Part shown: positions 54,102-63,487 of the stretch, piece by piece | How positions within the stretch are numbered: the stretch's first letter is position 1 | How the letters are laid out: every line of letters starts with the position of its first letter | Origin: Bacteroidaceae bacterium | Lineage (GTDB): Bacteria > Bacteroidota > Bacteroidia > Bacteroidales > Bacteroidaceae | DNA: 64,000 bases | NCBI GenBank assembly: GCA_017507105.1 | Contig: JAFWBM010000044.1 | Location: 1-64,000 of the forward strand | Direction of reading: 5' to 3' | Program-made: the position numbers and the translations under genes | The notes under the pieces: model-generated | Told to the model about the DNA's origin: nothing | What the model saw: only the letters and a program-made list of their open reading frames with translations | Database searches by the model: none

Positions 54102-56372
54102 TTAGTGACCGAAACGCGAAGTATCTATCTCTTTTACCTCTCTCTTCTTATAACCTCCGAAACGATATATGAAGTCAAGCGATACATATCTAGTATAAAA
54201 GTTATTATCCATACTCATCTTCTGTCCTTTGTAATTCATGGATGTGTAAGGCGACGATGTATTGAATATATCGTTACACTTGAGGGCAAATACAGCCTTT
54301 TTTTTGGCAAAGGTATATTTTAGTCCCCCATTAACAGACCAAACCGTCTTTATATCGAATGTTCCTTGTGATGCCGGAGTCTGTACAAAAGCACCCAATT
54401 CCAAAGTAAAACCATTGGAAAGAATAAATGAATTATCAATATTTCCAACGAAGACCCAATCATCACGTCTGAATGAGAGGTCGAAATAGTCGTCACAACG
54501 CTGATGAATATTCATTCCTACCAACATTAATCTGCTATCCAGCCAACTGTCTACTTTCACAGGAATCACCACATTTACCCCAGTAGTAGCCATATAATCC
54601 CAATTTAGCATCTTGTATATCAGTGCCAACCGTTCACTAGATTGGTAAGGGACCTGCGAGAAATACTCTTTTCTATATGTATGGAACAGACCTGCAACAT
54701 ATTTTTGTCGGTATATGTAATTCACATTCAAATCGTAAGTAGTACTTGGGTGTAATCCCGGTGTACCATGCACCTCACTATATCCGTCTATATAAGTTAC
54801 AGCAGATTGCAAAGCCCAATAGCTGGGATAGTTTTTATTGGTAGAAACTGACGACTGCCATATATGATTGGGATTCTTGAACCATGTCAACGAGGCCTGT
54901 GGATAAAAAGAGTATTTTTTATAGTTGCCAATCTTATAATATTCACCTGTAGCCGATATTCTGAAATTTACACCATTTGTATATTGCTTGCCAGTAGAGA
55001 TATAGAATGTTGAAGTATGCTCTTCAAGACTATTGTCAATCATCGAACTGTTATCATTCCTGCTGCTATTCTGGAAATCATTGTCATCGGTATATTTGTA
55101 AGTTGCTCCATACCCCAAAGTCCAACCCTTTCCTAAGGTATGGCTCTTATCGGCATACAGCGAGAGACTTCTGATGTGTTGCCCCGATGCGACATATATA
55201 TCGGCTGTTGTACCATTGCTATATACTATATCCATTATTTGCGAACCCGACACCTGATAGTCGGTATAATCAATACCCAAAGAGAGCCCGGCGCCTAATT
55301 TAGCTCCCAATGATATATTATGCAGGTAATCCTTATCTACATCCTTAGTACTGAATGCCGTTTGGAAGTTTCCATGAGAATATGTGGTGCCACTGTGGTT
55401 CGGTTTCATTTGTCCTGTATATGCGACAGAGAGACTACTCTCCTTTCCTATATAATAATCGAAGCCCAAACGATAACTATGTACCAATGACTTGCCACGC
55501 AGGTCCTCTTTCTGACGGATATCATATAGCGAATCGCCATACATATGCAAAGAGGCAAGTCTGTATTTCTGTATAGAAGTATAATAGCCTGTAGAACACA
55601 TTAGGTCGAGTGACCATTTCGGGGTTGTAAGACGGAAATTTCCATTAACACCATAATTGTCAAAAAACCTATTCTGATAATTACCTCCTACCTCGCCCTG
55701 CAATGAATAATCATTATTCTTTCTTAGCACCAGATTTATTGCCGCACCTCGCACATGATATTGAGGAGGGGCACTATATAGAACCTCGACTTTTTGTACA
55801 CGGTCTATGGGTACCATTTTCAACATTGCAGTCAACTGTTCACCAGACATCGTAGATGGTTTTCCATCTATTATGACCGTAAGTGATGAAGCCCCCACCA
55901 AGGACAACGTCTCATCTGCATTCTCCATTACACCAGGTATTCTTTTTATTGCCTCATAGGTATTTGTTACTGTAGTATTCTGAACCAAGGTCTCCAAATT
56001 GTAGACAAGTGCACCGTCCTCGACACTTACCATCGGACGCTCTGCCGTGACTATCAACTCATTCAGAATTGAATCATTGGAGTGCAATACTATTATACCT
56101 ATAGATTTATCTTTTGAGAAAATCTCTTTCGGATGATACGCTACATGTTGGACAATCAGCCTGAAATAATCCATATTGCAAGGTAGTGTGAAAGTACCAT
56201 CTTGTTGCGTAAGTACAACATCCACCAAAACAGAATCGGACGACCACAACACAACACTTGCACCCACGATAGCATTATTGGAACTGTCTACAACTTTTCC
56301 GTTCACACTCTGTCCTATAGCATTTGAAACTGCAAGCAGCATCAAAAAGACAAAAAACACTCTACTTTTCAT
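54102..56372 (-). CDS. TonB-dependent receptor-like outer-membrane protein (OMP_b-brl_3 type)
   Basis: A 756-residue outer-membrane protein. A signal peptide (ending SNAIGQ) leads to a carboxypeptidase regulatory-like domain (VNGKVVDSSNNAIVGASVVLWSS, about residues 22-100), then a plug (TYEAIKRIPGVMENADETLSL, LTVIIDGKPSTMSGEQL) and a beta-barrel to the C-terminus. The plug pattern and the RPMVSVEDGALVYN segment fit the OMP_b-brl_3 family, often in peptide- or signal-related uptake rather than glycan PULs. No SusD partner is next to it. A run of eight G bases on the coding strand lies about 67 bases upstream (see 56439-56446). Confidence 0.85.
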   Translation of the reverse strand: MKSRVFFVFLMLLAVSNAIGQSVNGKVVDSSNNAIVGASVVLWSSDSVLVDVVLTQQDGTFTLPCNMDYFRLIVQHVAYHPKEIFSKDKSIGIIVLHSNDSILNELIVTAERPMVSVEDGALVYNLETLVQNTTVTNTYEAIKRIPGVMENADETLSLVGASSLTVIIDGKPSTMSGEQLTAMLKMVPIDRVQKVEVLYSAPPQYHVRGAAINLVLRKNNDYSLQGEVGGNYQNRFFDNYGVNGNFRLTTPKWSLDLMCSTGYYTSIQKYRLASLHMYGDSLYDIRQKEDLRGKSLVHSYRLGFDYYIGKESSLSVAYTGQMKPNHSGTTYSHGNFQTAFSTKDVDKDYLHNISLGAKLGAGLSLGIDYTDYQVSGSQIMDIVYSNGTTADIYVASGQHIRSLSLYADKSHTLGKGWTLGYGATYKYTDDNDFQNSSRNDNSSMIDNSLEEHTSTFYISTGKQYTNGVNFRISATGEYYKIGNYKKYSFYPQASLTWFKNPNHIWQSSVSTNKNYPSYWALQSAVTYIDGYSEVHGTPGLHPSTTYDLNVNYIYRQKYVAGLFHTYRKEYFSQVPYQSSERLALIYKMLNWDYMATTGVNVVIPVKVDSWLDSRLMLVGMNIHQRCDDYFDLSFRRDDWVFVGNIDNSFILSNGFTLELGAFVQTPASQGTFDIKTVWSVNGGLKYTFAKKKAVFALKCNDIFNTSSPYTSMNYKGQKMSMDNNFYTRYVSLDFIYRFGGYKKREVKEIDTSRFGH

Positions 56373-56396
56373 ATATACATGCCGTTTTTTGAGCGT

Positions 56397-56404
56397 GCAA
56401 GATA
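56397..56404 (-). promoter_or_regulatory. Candidate -7 box of the outer-membrane receptor gene
   Basis: The minus strand reads TATCTTGC (TAnnTTnn), about 25 bases upstream of the start codon. A plausible -33 lies near 56424-56427. A homopolymer tract is a further ~12 bases upstream. Confidence 0.3.
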
Positions 56405-56438
56405 ACCAATTAAAACTGAATAAGGAAATGTTCTTTTA

Positions 56439-56446
56439 CCCCCCCC
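56439..56446. repeat. C8/G8 homopolymer tract
   Basis: Eight consecutive C on the plus strand lie in the gap between the divergent receptor and mannose-6-phosphate isomerase genes. Long C/G runs are unusual in this AT-rich intergenic DNA and can change length by slippage. Confidence 0.7.
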
Positions 56447-56629
56447 ATTTTTAACATTTTATAACTAAAAATCTTATACAGAGCACTGTTTATCTCTATT
56501 CAGACAAACATCTGATTTCAAAAGTAAAAAGTAGAAGGATTATATAAAAGAATTTTAAACTGCTTATTAATGCTTTTAAAAAAAATCACTACATTCGCAA
56601 AATAGAATAACCTTAATAAAACATACATT

Positions 56630-57592
56630 ATGTACAAGTTTAAACCTATCTTGAAATCCATGTTGTGGGGTGGCGAAAAGATTCTTCCCTACAAAGGTAT
56701 TGTATCAGATCAGAAACAGGTTGGCGAAAGCTGGGAAATCTCAGGTGTAAAAGATAATGAATCGGTTGTAGCCGAGGGTCCCGATGCAGGAATGATGCTC
56801 CCCGAACTTATCAAGCGCGATGGAGCCAAGCTACTTGGTAAAGCCAACTTCGAGCGTTTCGGCGAGGAGTTTCCTTTGCTTATAAAATTCATCGATGCAC
56901 GTCAGGACCTATCTATTCAGGTACATCCTAATGATGAGCAGGCATGGGAACGCCATCAGTCTAAAGGCAAGACCGAAATGTGGTATGTAGTAGATGCCGA
57001 CCCCGGTTCAAGCCTTCGTTCCGGTTTTGCCAAGAAGGTTACCCCCGAGGAGTATGAGGCAAGCATTGCCGATAACACAATAACAGATCTCCTTGCCGAG
57101 TATGACATACATGCAGGCGACCTTTTCTTCTTGCCGGCAGGACGTATACACTCTATTGGAGCAGGAGCCTTTATTGCAGAAATCCAGCAGACATCCAATA
57201 TCACATATCGTATCTATGACTTCAACCGAGTTGATGCCAACGGCAACCCTCGTGAACTACATACAGAACAGAGCAAGGCTGTTATAGACTATAGTGTGCA
57301 GGATGACTATCGCACACATTATGAGGCTGCCGATGACAAACGTGTAGAATTGGTATCATGCCCCTACTTTACCACATCACTATATAACCTGACAAAAGAG
57401 CATGAGATGGAACTTGCCTCACTGGACTCATTTGTAATAGTTATATGTACAGAGGGTGAAGGTACAATCATAGATAACAATGGTGAAGAGATGAAAGTAC
57501 GTCAGGGCGAATCGATACTTGTACCTGCGACAGCTACATCATTAAAGGTTGTTCCTAACGAGAAAATGAAGATTCTCACAAGTTGGATATAA
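56630..57592 (+). CDS. manA: Mannose-6-phosphate isomerase, class I
   Basis: Zinc enzyme interconverting mannose-6-phosphate and fructose-6-phosphate in the cytoplasm. The 320-residue protein is the short class I form: LKSMLWGGEKI, WEISGV, the metal ligands in QVHPND (near residue 100) and EMWYVVDADPG, the final His ligand in AGRIHSIGAGAFIAEIQQ and the catalytic Arg nearby (ITYRIYDFNRVDANG). It would feed mannose from mannosides, including GH130 products after phosphate transfer, into glycolysis, or supply GDP-mannose. A -7-like TACATTCG at 56590-56597 lies 32 bases upstream of the ATG. Confidence 0.93.
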   Translation: MYKFKPILKSMLWGGEKILPYKGIVSDQKQVGESWEISGVKDNESVVAEGPDAGMMLPELIKRDGAKLLGKANFERFGEEFPLLIKFIDARQDLSIQVHPNDEQAWERHQSKGKTEMWYVVDADPGSSLRSGFAKKVTPEEYEASIADNTITDLLAEYDIHAGDLFFLPAGRIHSIGAGAFIAEIQQTSNITYRIYDFNRVDANGNPRELHTEQSKAVIDYSVQDDYRTHYEAADDKRVELVSCPYFTTSLYNLTKEHEMELASLDSFVIVICTEGEGTIIDNNGEEMKVRQGESILVPATATSLKVVPNEKMKILTSWI

Positions 57593-57616
57593 TAGTCTAC
57601 AAGCAGATATCATAAT

Positions 57617-57660
57617 AATAGAATAATGACGCATGGGGTTTCATGCGTCATTATTCTATT
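57617..57660. terminator. Bidirectional hairpin terminator
   Basis: A 19-bp perfect inverted repeat (57617-57635 with 57642-57660, 6-base loop) lies between manA and the convergent oxidoreductase gene. Confidence 0.85.
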
Positions 57661-57717
57661 TTATAGGAACTTATTAGTATCAGATAAAGTAATCTTATAA
57701 AATCTTTCTATGAGTAC

Positions 57718-59316
57718 TTAAAAACTATCTAAATATTGACATGCCGAAAGAGCACAACGCTCACCATCCACAGCTGCTGAAACAATACCTCCTGCATATC
57801 CTGCACCCTCTCCACAGGGAAAGAGTCCCTCTACCTGGGCGTGTTGTAAAGTTTCGTTGTCACGTACAATACGCACAGGAGAGGAGGTTCTCGACTCTAC
57901 CCCTATAAGTTGGGCCTCCCTGGTAAGAAAACCGCGTGATGCACGACCAAAGTTTACAAATGCACGTTGCAGGCGACTTGAAACAAATCTGGGCAACCAA
58001 AAATGCATCGGAGAGGATAAAAGTCCGGGAGCATAGGATGTTGCCGGCAGATCGTAACTAAGTTTGCCATTGACAAAATCGGTCATACGCTGAGCCGGTG
58101 CTGTCTGACGACGATTACCCATAATCCAACAGAGACGTTCGAGCCTCTCCTGAAATGCCAATACACGTAATGGAGAATCGGGAGCCACATCCTCAAATCC
58201 CTCGATATCCATCCTAAGGTCGGGGTGTTCTACATCCTCACTATTTATTTGTACCACCATTGCCGAGTTACTCCAACGTCCGCCACGATGCGAAGGGGAC
58301 ATACCATTTACCAGTAGCTCCTCATTGGACGAAGCCGAAGGAACAACAACACCTCCGGGACACATACAGAAACTGTACACTCCACGTCCATCTACCTGTG
58401 TAGTAAAACTGTATTCGGCTGCAGGAAGATATTTACCCCTACCCTGCGGAGTATGATATTGAATCTGGTCTATAAGTGTAGAGGGATGCTCAAGACGTAC
58501 TCCAACTGCAATTCCTTTTGCCTCTATTGCCACTCCTCCTTTGTGCAGTGCCCTATATACATCCTTGGCAGAATGACCCGTTGCAAGAATAACAACACGC
58601 GCAAAAATATCTCCGCGATTAGTGCGCACACCACACACTTTACCATTCTTGACAAGTATCTCCTCCATGCGTGTTTCGAAATGCACCTCACCGCCACATT
58701 CAAGTATAGTGTTCCTCATATTCTCTATAATACGAGGCAATTTATCGGTACCCAGGTGAGGATGTGCGTCTGAGAGGATGGATGGGCTGGCACCATGCTG
58801 GCAAAATATATGCAATATATCCTCGGTGTTACCTCTTTTTTTGCTACGAGTAAATAGCTTACCATCGGAATATGCTCCAGCTCCACCCTCACCGAAACAG
58901 TAGTTCGACTCGGTATCTACCGTGTGTGTACGTGAGATATTTGCAACATCTATTTTTCTACTGCGTACATCCTTACCACGTTCAACTACAATAGGACATT
59001 TCCCATTCTCAATTGTCTTAAGAGCTGCAAAAAGACCTGCAGGTCCTGCACCCACAACAATTACAGTATCATGTCCCTCCACATTGGGATAGTCACGATG
59101 CCTGTACTCGTCTTTGGGAGGCATCTCGTTCACAAAAACACGTACTGCAAGATTCACATATACCGTACGCTGGCGTGCATCAATACTACGTCGCAAAACA
59201 CGCACACCATATATAGATTGCAGATTACACCCTTTTTCTCGGGATATATACTCTTTTATTGCCTGCTCTGAAGCTGCCACCTGTGGCAGAACCCTGAGCT
59301 GATATTCATTTACCAT
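57718..59316 (-). CDS. FAD-dependent oxidoreductase of unknown substrate
   Basis: A 532-residue flavoprotein of the widespread, uncharacterised FAD-dependent dehydrogenase family. After an N-terminal ~90-residue domain (MVNEYQLRVLPQVAASEQAI) the FAD-binding loop VVGAGPAGLFAALKTIENG appears, then GEGGAGAYSDGKLFTR, which is diagnostic of this family, and the C-terminal GLFPCGEGAGYAGGIVSAA motif. The Cys in FCMCPGGVVV is also conserved. The product sits 35 bases downstream of radA and is probably co-transcribed. The reaction is not known for the family. Confidence 0.88.
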   Translation of the reverse strand: MVNEYQLRVLPQVAASEQAIKEYISREKGCNLQSIYGVRVLRRSIDARQRTVYVNLAVRVFVNEMPPKDEYRHRDYPNVEGHDTVIVVGAGPAGLFAALKTIENGKCPIVVERGKDVRSRKIDVANISRTHTVDTESNYCFGEGGAGAYSDGKLFTRSKKRGNTEDILHIFCQHGASPSILSDAHPHLGTDKLPRIIENMRNTILECGGEVHFETRMEEILVKNGKVCGVRTNRGDIFARVVILATGHSAKDVYRALHKGGVAIEAKGIAVGVRLEHPSTLIDQIQYHTPQGRGKYLPAAEYSFTTQVDGRGVYSFCMCPGGVVVPSASSNEELLVNGMSPSHRGGRWSNSAMVVQINSEDVEHPDLRMDIEGFEDVAPDSPLRVLAFQERLERLCWIMGNRRQTAPAQRMTDFVNGKLSYDLPATSYAPGLLSSPMHFWLPRFVSSRLQRAFVNFGRASRGFLTREAQLIGVESRTSSPVRIVRDNETLQHAQVEGLFPCGEGAGYAGGIVSAAVDGERCALSACQYLDSF

Positions 59317-59351
59317 AAATTACGTTACTCAAATTAGAGCAAAAGTGTTCA

Positions 59352-60716
59352 CTATCCGAAAAGCTCCCTAAAGGCCTCTTCAACCTTTGAAACAGCTTTT
59401 ACTTCTATATTAAAGCGTTGCAGATCGAGTCTTTTCATATTGGCACGTGGCACCAGAATTCTCTTAAAGCCAAGTTTCTGCGCCTCGGCTATACGTTGTT
59501 CTATACGGTTTATCGGACGTATCTCACCCGAAAGCCCCACCTCACCGGCCATACATACGGCCGGTTCTATCTCTACATCCATGTTACTTGACAATATGGA
59601 ACTGATAACAGCAAGGTCTATAGCCGGATCGTTTACACGAAGACCGCCAGCTATATTCAAGTAGACATCTTTCTGCGCGAGTTTGAAACCGACACGTTTC
59701 TCAAGCACGGCAAGCAACATATTCATACGACGTGTATCAAAACCTGTAGCCGAACGTTGAGGAGTACCATATACCGCACTGCTCACCAATGCCTGTACCT
59801 CTATTAGAAATGGGCTCACTCCCTCTATTGCCGAAGCAATGGCTATACCGCTCATACCATTATGACGCTCACTCAACAACAATTCTGACGGGTTCTCAAC
59901 TTGACGCAAGCCATCACGTTGCATCTCATAAATACCAATCTCGGCGGTGCTGCCAAAACGGTTCTTTATGGAACGTAAGACACGATATATATGATGCTGA
60001 TCGCCTTCGAACTGTATGACAACATCCACAATATGTTCCAGTATCTTGGGACCAGCAATTGTACCATCTTTTGTAATATGACCTATAAGAATTATGGGTA
60101 CATTATTCTCTTTGGCATATTTCAACAACATGGCAGTACACTCACGCACCTGCGACATGCTGCCGGGAGATGAGTCTACCGACTCGCTGCACATAGTCTG
60201 TATAGAGTCAATGACAACAATCTCAGGAGAAACATTCTTTATATGTGTAAATATTGTTTCGAGCAGTGTCTCACAGACTATCATACAATTGCTTCGGTTA
60301 TACTCAATCCTATCGGCACGCAACTTTATCTGTTGCACGCTCTCTTCACCCGATACATAAAGCACACGACGGTTCTTTAACCTGAGTACCGTCTGAAGAA
60401 CGAGTGTAGACTTTCCTATGCCGGGCTCACCACCCAGCAGAACCATTGAGCCCGGGACAAGTCCACCACCAAGCACTCTGTTTAGTTCCACATCCATCAA
60501 ATTGAGGCGTGGGAGATCATCAGTGGAGACATCGTCTATCAGTACCGGTTGCGAGTGTCTCTCAATTCCCGGTAGCGAAGTATGTGTAGCCGACTGCAGA
60601 CGTACTCTCTTCTCGACAAGAGTATTCCATGCACCACACGAGGGGCACTTCCCTGCCCACTTTGGCGACTCGTAGCCACATTCATTACATAGAAATGTAG
60701 TCTTTTCCTTAGCCAT
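59352..60716 (-). CDS. radA: DNA repair protein RadA
   Basis: A 454-residue DNA-recombination helicase-like ATPase. The N-terminal zinc finger is CNECGYESPKWAGKCPSCGAW, Walker A GGEPGIGKST near residue 100, the RadA-specific KNRFG motif (IKNRFGSTAEIGIYEM) near residue 255, and a C-terminal Lon-protease-like domain lacking the catalytic Ser (GLSGEIRPINRIEQRIAEA). It acts in branch migration and repair of stalled forks. First gene of a two-gene unit with the FAD oxidoreductase. Confidence 0.97.
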   Translation of the reverse strand: MAKEKTTFLCNECGYESPKWAGKCPSCGAWNTLVEKRVRLQSATHTSLPGIERHSQPVLIDDVSTDDLPRLNLMDVELNRVLGGGLVPGSMVLLGGEPGIGKSTLVLQTVLRLKNRRVLYVSGEESVQQIKLRADRIEYNRSNCMIVCETLLETIFTHIKNVSPEIVVIDSIQTMCSESVDSSPGSMSQVRECTAMLLKYAKENNVPIILIGHITKDGTIAGPKILEHIVDVVIQFEGDQHHIYRVLRSIKNRFGSTAEIGIYEMQRDGLRQVENPSELLLSERHNGMSGIAIASAIEGVSPFLIEVQALVSSAVYGTPQRSATGFDTRRMNMLLAVLEKRVGFKLAQKDVYLNIAGGLRVNDPAIDLAVISSILSSNMDVEIEPAVCMAGEVGLSGEIRPINRIEQRIAEAQKLGFKRILVPRANMKRLDLQRFNIEVKAVSKVEEAFRELFG

Positions 60717-60733
60717 ACATCCTTATTTATCTG

Positions 60734-60765
60734 CTAAGATAGTTCAACGACACATCATAGCCAAA
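60734..60765 (-). promoter_or_regulatory. Promoter of the radA operon
   Basis: Minus-strand TTTG (60762-60765), a 20-base spacer and TATCTTAG (60734-60741) lie about 18 bases upstream of the start codon. Confidence 0.45.
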
Positions 60766-60867
60766 CTGTAGAGAACATATTTTCATACAGATGAAACTCT
60801 TTTTAGAAAACAGACACCTCGACTTCTACTGTTTTTAACTATTTAGCCGACAATACTCGACACATTG

Positions 60868-60899
60868 TTTGCTTTTTTACAGCAAATAGCATATATTCG
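60868..60899 (+). promoter_or_regulatory. Promoter of thrA
   Basis: TTTG (60868-60871), a 20-base spacer and TATATTCG (60892-60899) fit the Bacteroidetes form. The predicted leader is about 60 bases. Confidence 0.55.
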
Positions 60900-60938
60900 C
60901 AGCAATTTTTCAACGATATATAATTAGCTTCTTTCTTT

Positions 60939-60968
60939 ATGGAAAGAATATACCGTATACAAGCATGA
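60939..60968 (+). CDS. Possible nine-codon leader ORF coupled to thrA
   Basis: An ATG at 60939 opens a nine-codon frame (MERIYRIQA) whose TGA overlaps the thrA ATG (60965) as ATGA. Two of nine codons are Ile. Translational coupling is plausible. A Thr/Ile attenuator is not supported, since no Thr codon and no terminator hairpin are seen. Confidence 0.25.
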   Translation: MERIYRIQA

Positions 60969-63403
60969 AAGTAATGAAATTTGGCGGAACCTCCGTAGGT
61001 TCCGTAAACAGCATATTGAATCTCAAAAACATTGTTGAATCGGCAGCATCTAGCGAGAATGTAATTGTTGTAGTATCTGCTCTTGGTGGGGTTACCGACA
61101 AACTCATCAAGACATCACAGCTAGCAGTGAATGGTGACAACTCATTCAACGAGGAGTTCCAGCAAATTGTAACACGCCATCACGAACTTATCTATAGCAT
61201 TATCCAGTGCGAGGATAAACGTATAGCACTGCTGCAAGAGGTAGACAAATTGTTGAATGAACTCGACAATATCTACCAAGGATTGGCACTTATAAATAAC
61301 ATAACCCCCAAAAGCGAAGCCACCATTGTGAGCTACGGCGAGAGAATATCGAGCCGTATCGTCACTGCATTGATTGATGGTGCGGTGCGCTACAATTCAC
61401 GCCAATTCATTAGAACAGAAGTTAAACACAACAAGAACATCCTTGCTAACGAAGAGACAGACGAACTTATACACAAAACCTTTGACGGCAACAATGATAG
61501 GATTATTGTTGTACCCGGATTCATATCACAAGACAAGGATAGCGGCGAAATAACCAATCTTGGGCGAGGAGGCTCAGACTATACAGCAGCAATACTTGCC
61601 GCAGCACTTGGTGCCGACATATTAGAGATATGGACCGATGTGGATGGTTTCATGACAGCCGACCCCAAGGTAATAAACAATGCATACACAATAGAGCACC
61701 TTAGCTATGTTGAAGCTACCGAGCTTTGTAACTTCGGCGCCAAAGTGGTATATCCACCTACAATATACCCTGTATTCAAGGCCAATATCCCAATTGCAAT
61801 AAAAAACACATTCAACCCTACAGGTGAGGGTACAATCATCAATGCCGAGAGCAAGGCTGACGGCCGTCTTATAAAAGGAATATCAAGTATCAATGACACC
61901 GATCTCCTTACAGTGCAAGGTTTAGGAATGGTTGGAATAGTTGGTGTCAACCATCGCATATTCAGCACCCTGGCAAATGCAGGTATAAGCGTATTCCTTG
62001 TAGCGCAAGCCTCATCTGAAAACAGCACCTCTATAGGTTTGCGACATATCGATGCAGCGAAGGCTTGCGACGTGCTTAACGCAGAGTTTGAAAAAGAGAT
62101 TTCAATGGGTCTTATGGAGCCTGTTACTGCTGTCAGTGAATTATCAACAGTAGCTATAGTGGGTGAAAACATGCGACATAATGCCGGCATCATAGGCAAG
62201 TTGTTCCACACATTAGGACGCAATGGTATAAATGTCATAGCATGCGCACAAGGAGGACAGGAGACAAACGTATCGTTTGTCATCAAATCGAAGTTCCTGC
62301 GAAAGACACTCAATGTAATCCATGACTCATTCTTCCTTTCCGAGTATAAGGTACTTAACCTCTTTATATGCGGAATAGGAACTGTTGGCGGAAGCCTGAT
62401 AGAACAGATTGCATCGCAGCGTCAGAAGCTACTTGATGAACACAGATTGAAACTGAACGTAGTAGGTATTGCCAATAGCCACCATGCAATATTCAACCGT
62501 GAAGGACTAGACATTACAGACTACCGTAACCAGCTTATGGAGAGTCCTGAGAGTACAATAGAGAACATGCGTGACAGTATAATTAAGATGAATATCTTTA
62601 ACTCGGTATTTGTCGACTGTACAGCAAGTAGTGCTGTTGCAGGAATATATACCGACTTGTTGGAGCACAACATCTCTGTTGTTGCAGCCAACAAGATTGC
62701 AGCCTCATCAGATTACGCTACATACGACCGCCTAAAACATATTGCAAGAGAACGCAACATCAAGTATCTGTTCGAGACCAATGTGGGCGCCGGATTGCCA
62801 ATCATTAATACAATAAACGACCTGAGGAACAGCGGCGACAGGATTCTTAAGATAGAGGCTGTATTAAGTGGTACATTGAACTTTATTTTCAATATGCTCA
62901 GTGAAGAGGTACCATTGAGCCAGACTGTGAGGTTGGCCCAGGAAAAGGGTTATAGTGAACCCGACCCACGTATAGACTTGAGCGGCAAGGATGTTATACG
63001 CAAATTGGTAATTCTTGCACGAGAAGCAGGTTACACCATTGAACAAGAAGATGTAGAGACAAACCTCTTTATACCCGACGATTTGTTCAACGGCTCGCTC
63101 GAGAATTTCTGGGAAGAACTCCCGAAACTGGATACAGAGTTCGAGGCAGAACGCAAAAAGATAGATGCCGACAATATGCGTTGGCGTTTCATAGCAAAAT
63201 ACCAAGACGGCAAGGGAAGTGTATCACTATGTAAGGTAGGACAGCATCACCCCTTCTATAATCTAGAGGGTAGCAACAATATTGTACTTCTCACAACAGA
63301 ACGTTACAAGGAATATCCTATGCTTATAAAGGGATATGGAGCAGGAGCAAGCGTGACTGCTGCCGGTGTTTTTGCCGATATAATGCGTATTGCAAACATT
63401 TGA
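60965..63403 (+). CDS. thrA: Bifunctional aspartate kinase / homoserine dehydrogenase
   Basis: An 812-residue enzyme with both activities. The N-terminal kinase domain starts VMKFGGTSVGSVNS and has GRGGSDYTAAILAAALGADILEIWTDVDG near residue 200. Two ACT-type regulatory segments lie around residues 315-450 (LLTVQGLGMVGIVGVNHRIFSTLANAGISVF; VAIVGENMRHNAGIIGKLFHTLG). The homoserine dehydrogenase domain starts near residue 460 with NLFICGIGTVGGSLIEQ, and has a GAGLPIINTINDLRNSGD motif and GTLNFIFNMLSE near 640. Feeds threonine, methionine (MetA at 51019) and isoleucine synthesis; end-product feedback through the ACT domains is expected for the family. Confidence 0.96.
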   Translation: MKVMKFGGTSVGSVNSILNLKNIVESAASSENVIVVVSALGGVTDKLIKTSQLAVNGDNSFNEEFQQIVTRHHELIYSIIQCEDKRIALLQEVDKLLNELDNIYQGLALINNITPKSEATIVSYGERISSRIVTALIDGAVRYNSRQFIRTEVKHNKNILANEETDELIHKTFDGNNDRIIVVPGFISQDKDSGEITNLGRGGSDYTAAILAAALGADILEIWTDVDGFMTADPKVINNAYTIEHLSYVEATELCNFGAKVVYPPTIYPVFKANIPIAIKNTFNPTGEGTIINAESKADGRLIKGISSINDTDLLTVQGLGMVGIVGVNHRIFSTLANAGISVFLVAQASSENSTSIGLRHIDAAKACDVLNAEFEKEISMGLMEPVTAVSELSTVAIVGENMRHNAGIIGKLFHTLGRNGINVIACAQGGQETNVSFVIKSKFLRKTLNVIHDSFFLSEYKVLNLFICGIGTVGGSLIEQIASQRQKLLDEHRLKLNVVGIANSHHAIFNREGLDITDYRNQLMESPESTIENMRDSIIKMNIFNSVFVDCTASSAVAGIYTDLLEHNISVVAANKIAASSDYATYDRLKHIARERNIKYLFETNVGAGLPIINTINDLRNSGDRILKIEAVLSGTLNFIFNMLSEEVPLSQTVRLAQEKGYSEPDPRIDLSGKDVIRKLVILAREAGYTIEQEDVETNLFIPDDLFNGSLENFWEELPKLDTEFEAERKKIDADNMRWRFIAKYQDGKGSVSLCKVGQHHPFYNLEGSNNIVLLTTERYKEYPMLIKGYGAGASVTAAGVFADIMRIANI

Positions 63404-63457
63404 CAATCCTAAGAATCAGTACCACAAACAATAATGGAAGTACGGTAAAATTTTTAC

Positions 63458-63487
63458 ACAAAGGCATCTGATATCAGATGCCTTTGT
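63458..63487 (-). terminator. Hairpin terminator overlapping the permease stop codon
   Basis: A 14-bp inverted repeat (63458-63471 with 63474-63487) overlaps the TGA of the minus-strand permease gene and is followed by an A/T-rich tract. It also serves the end of thrA. Confidence 0.65.

Noticed and set aside
61705..62313. 202-codon open frame opposite thrA
   Set aside because: A shadow of the thrA reading frame; no start signal or known motif.
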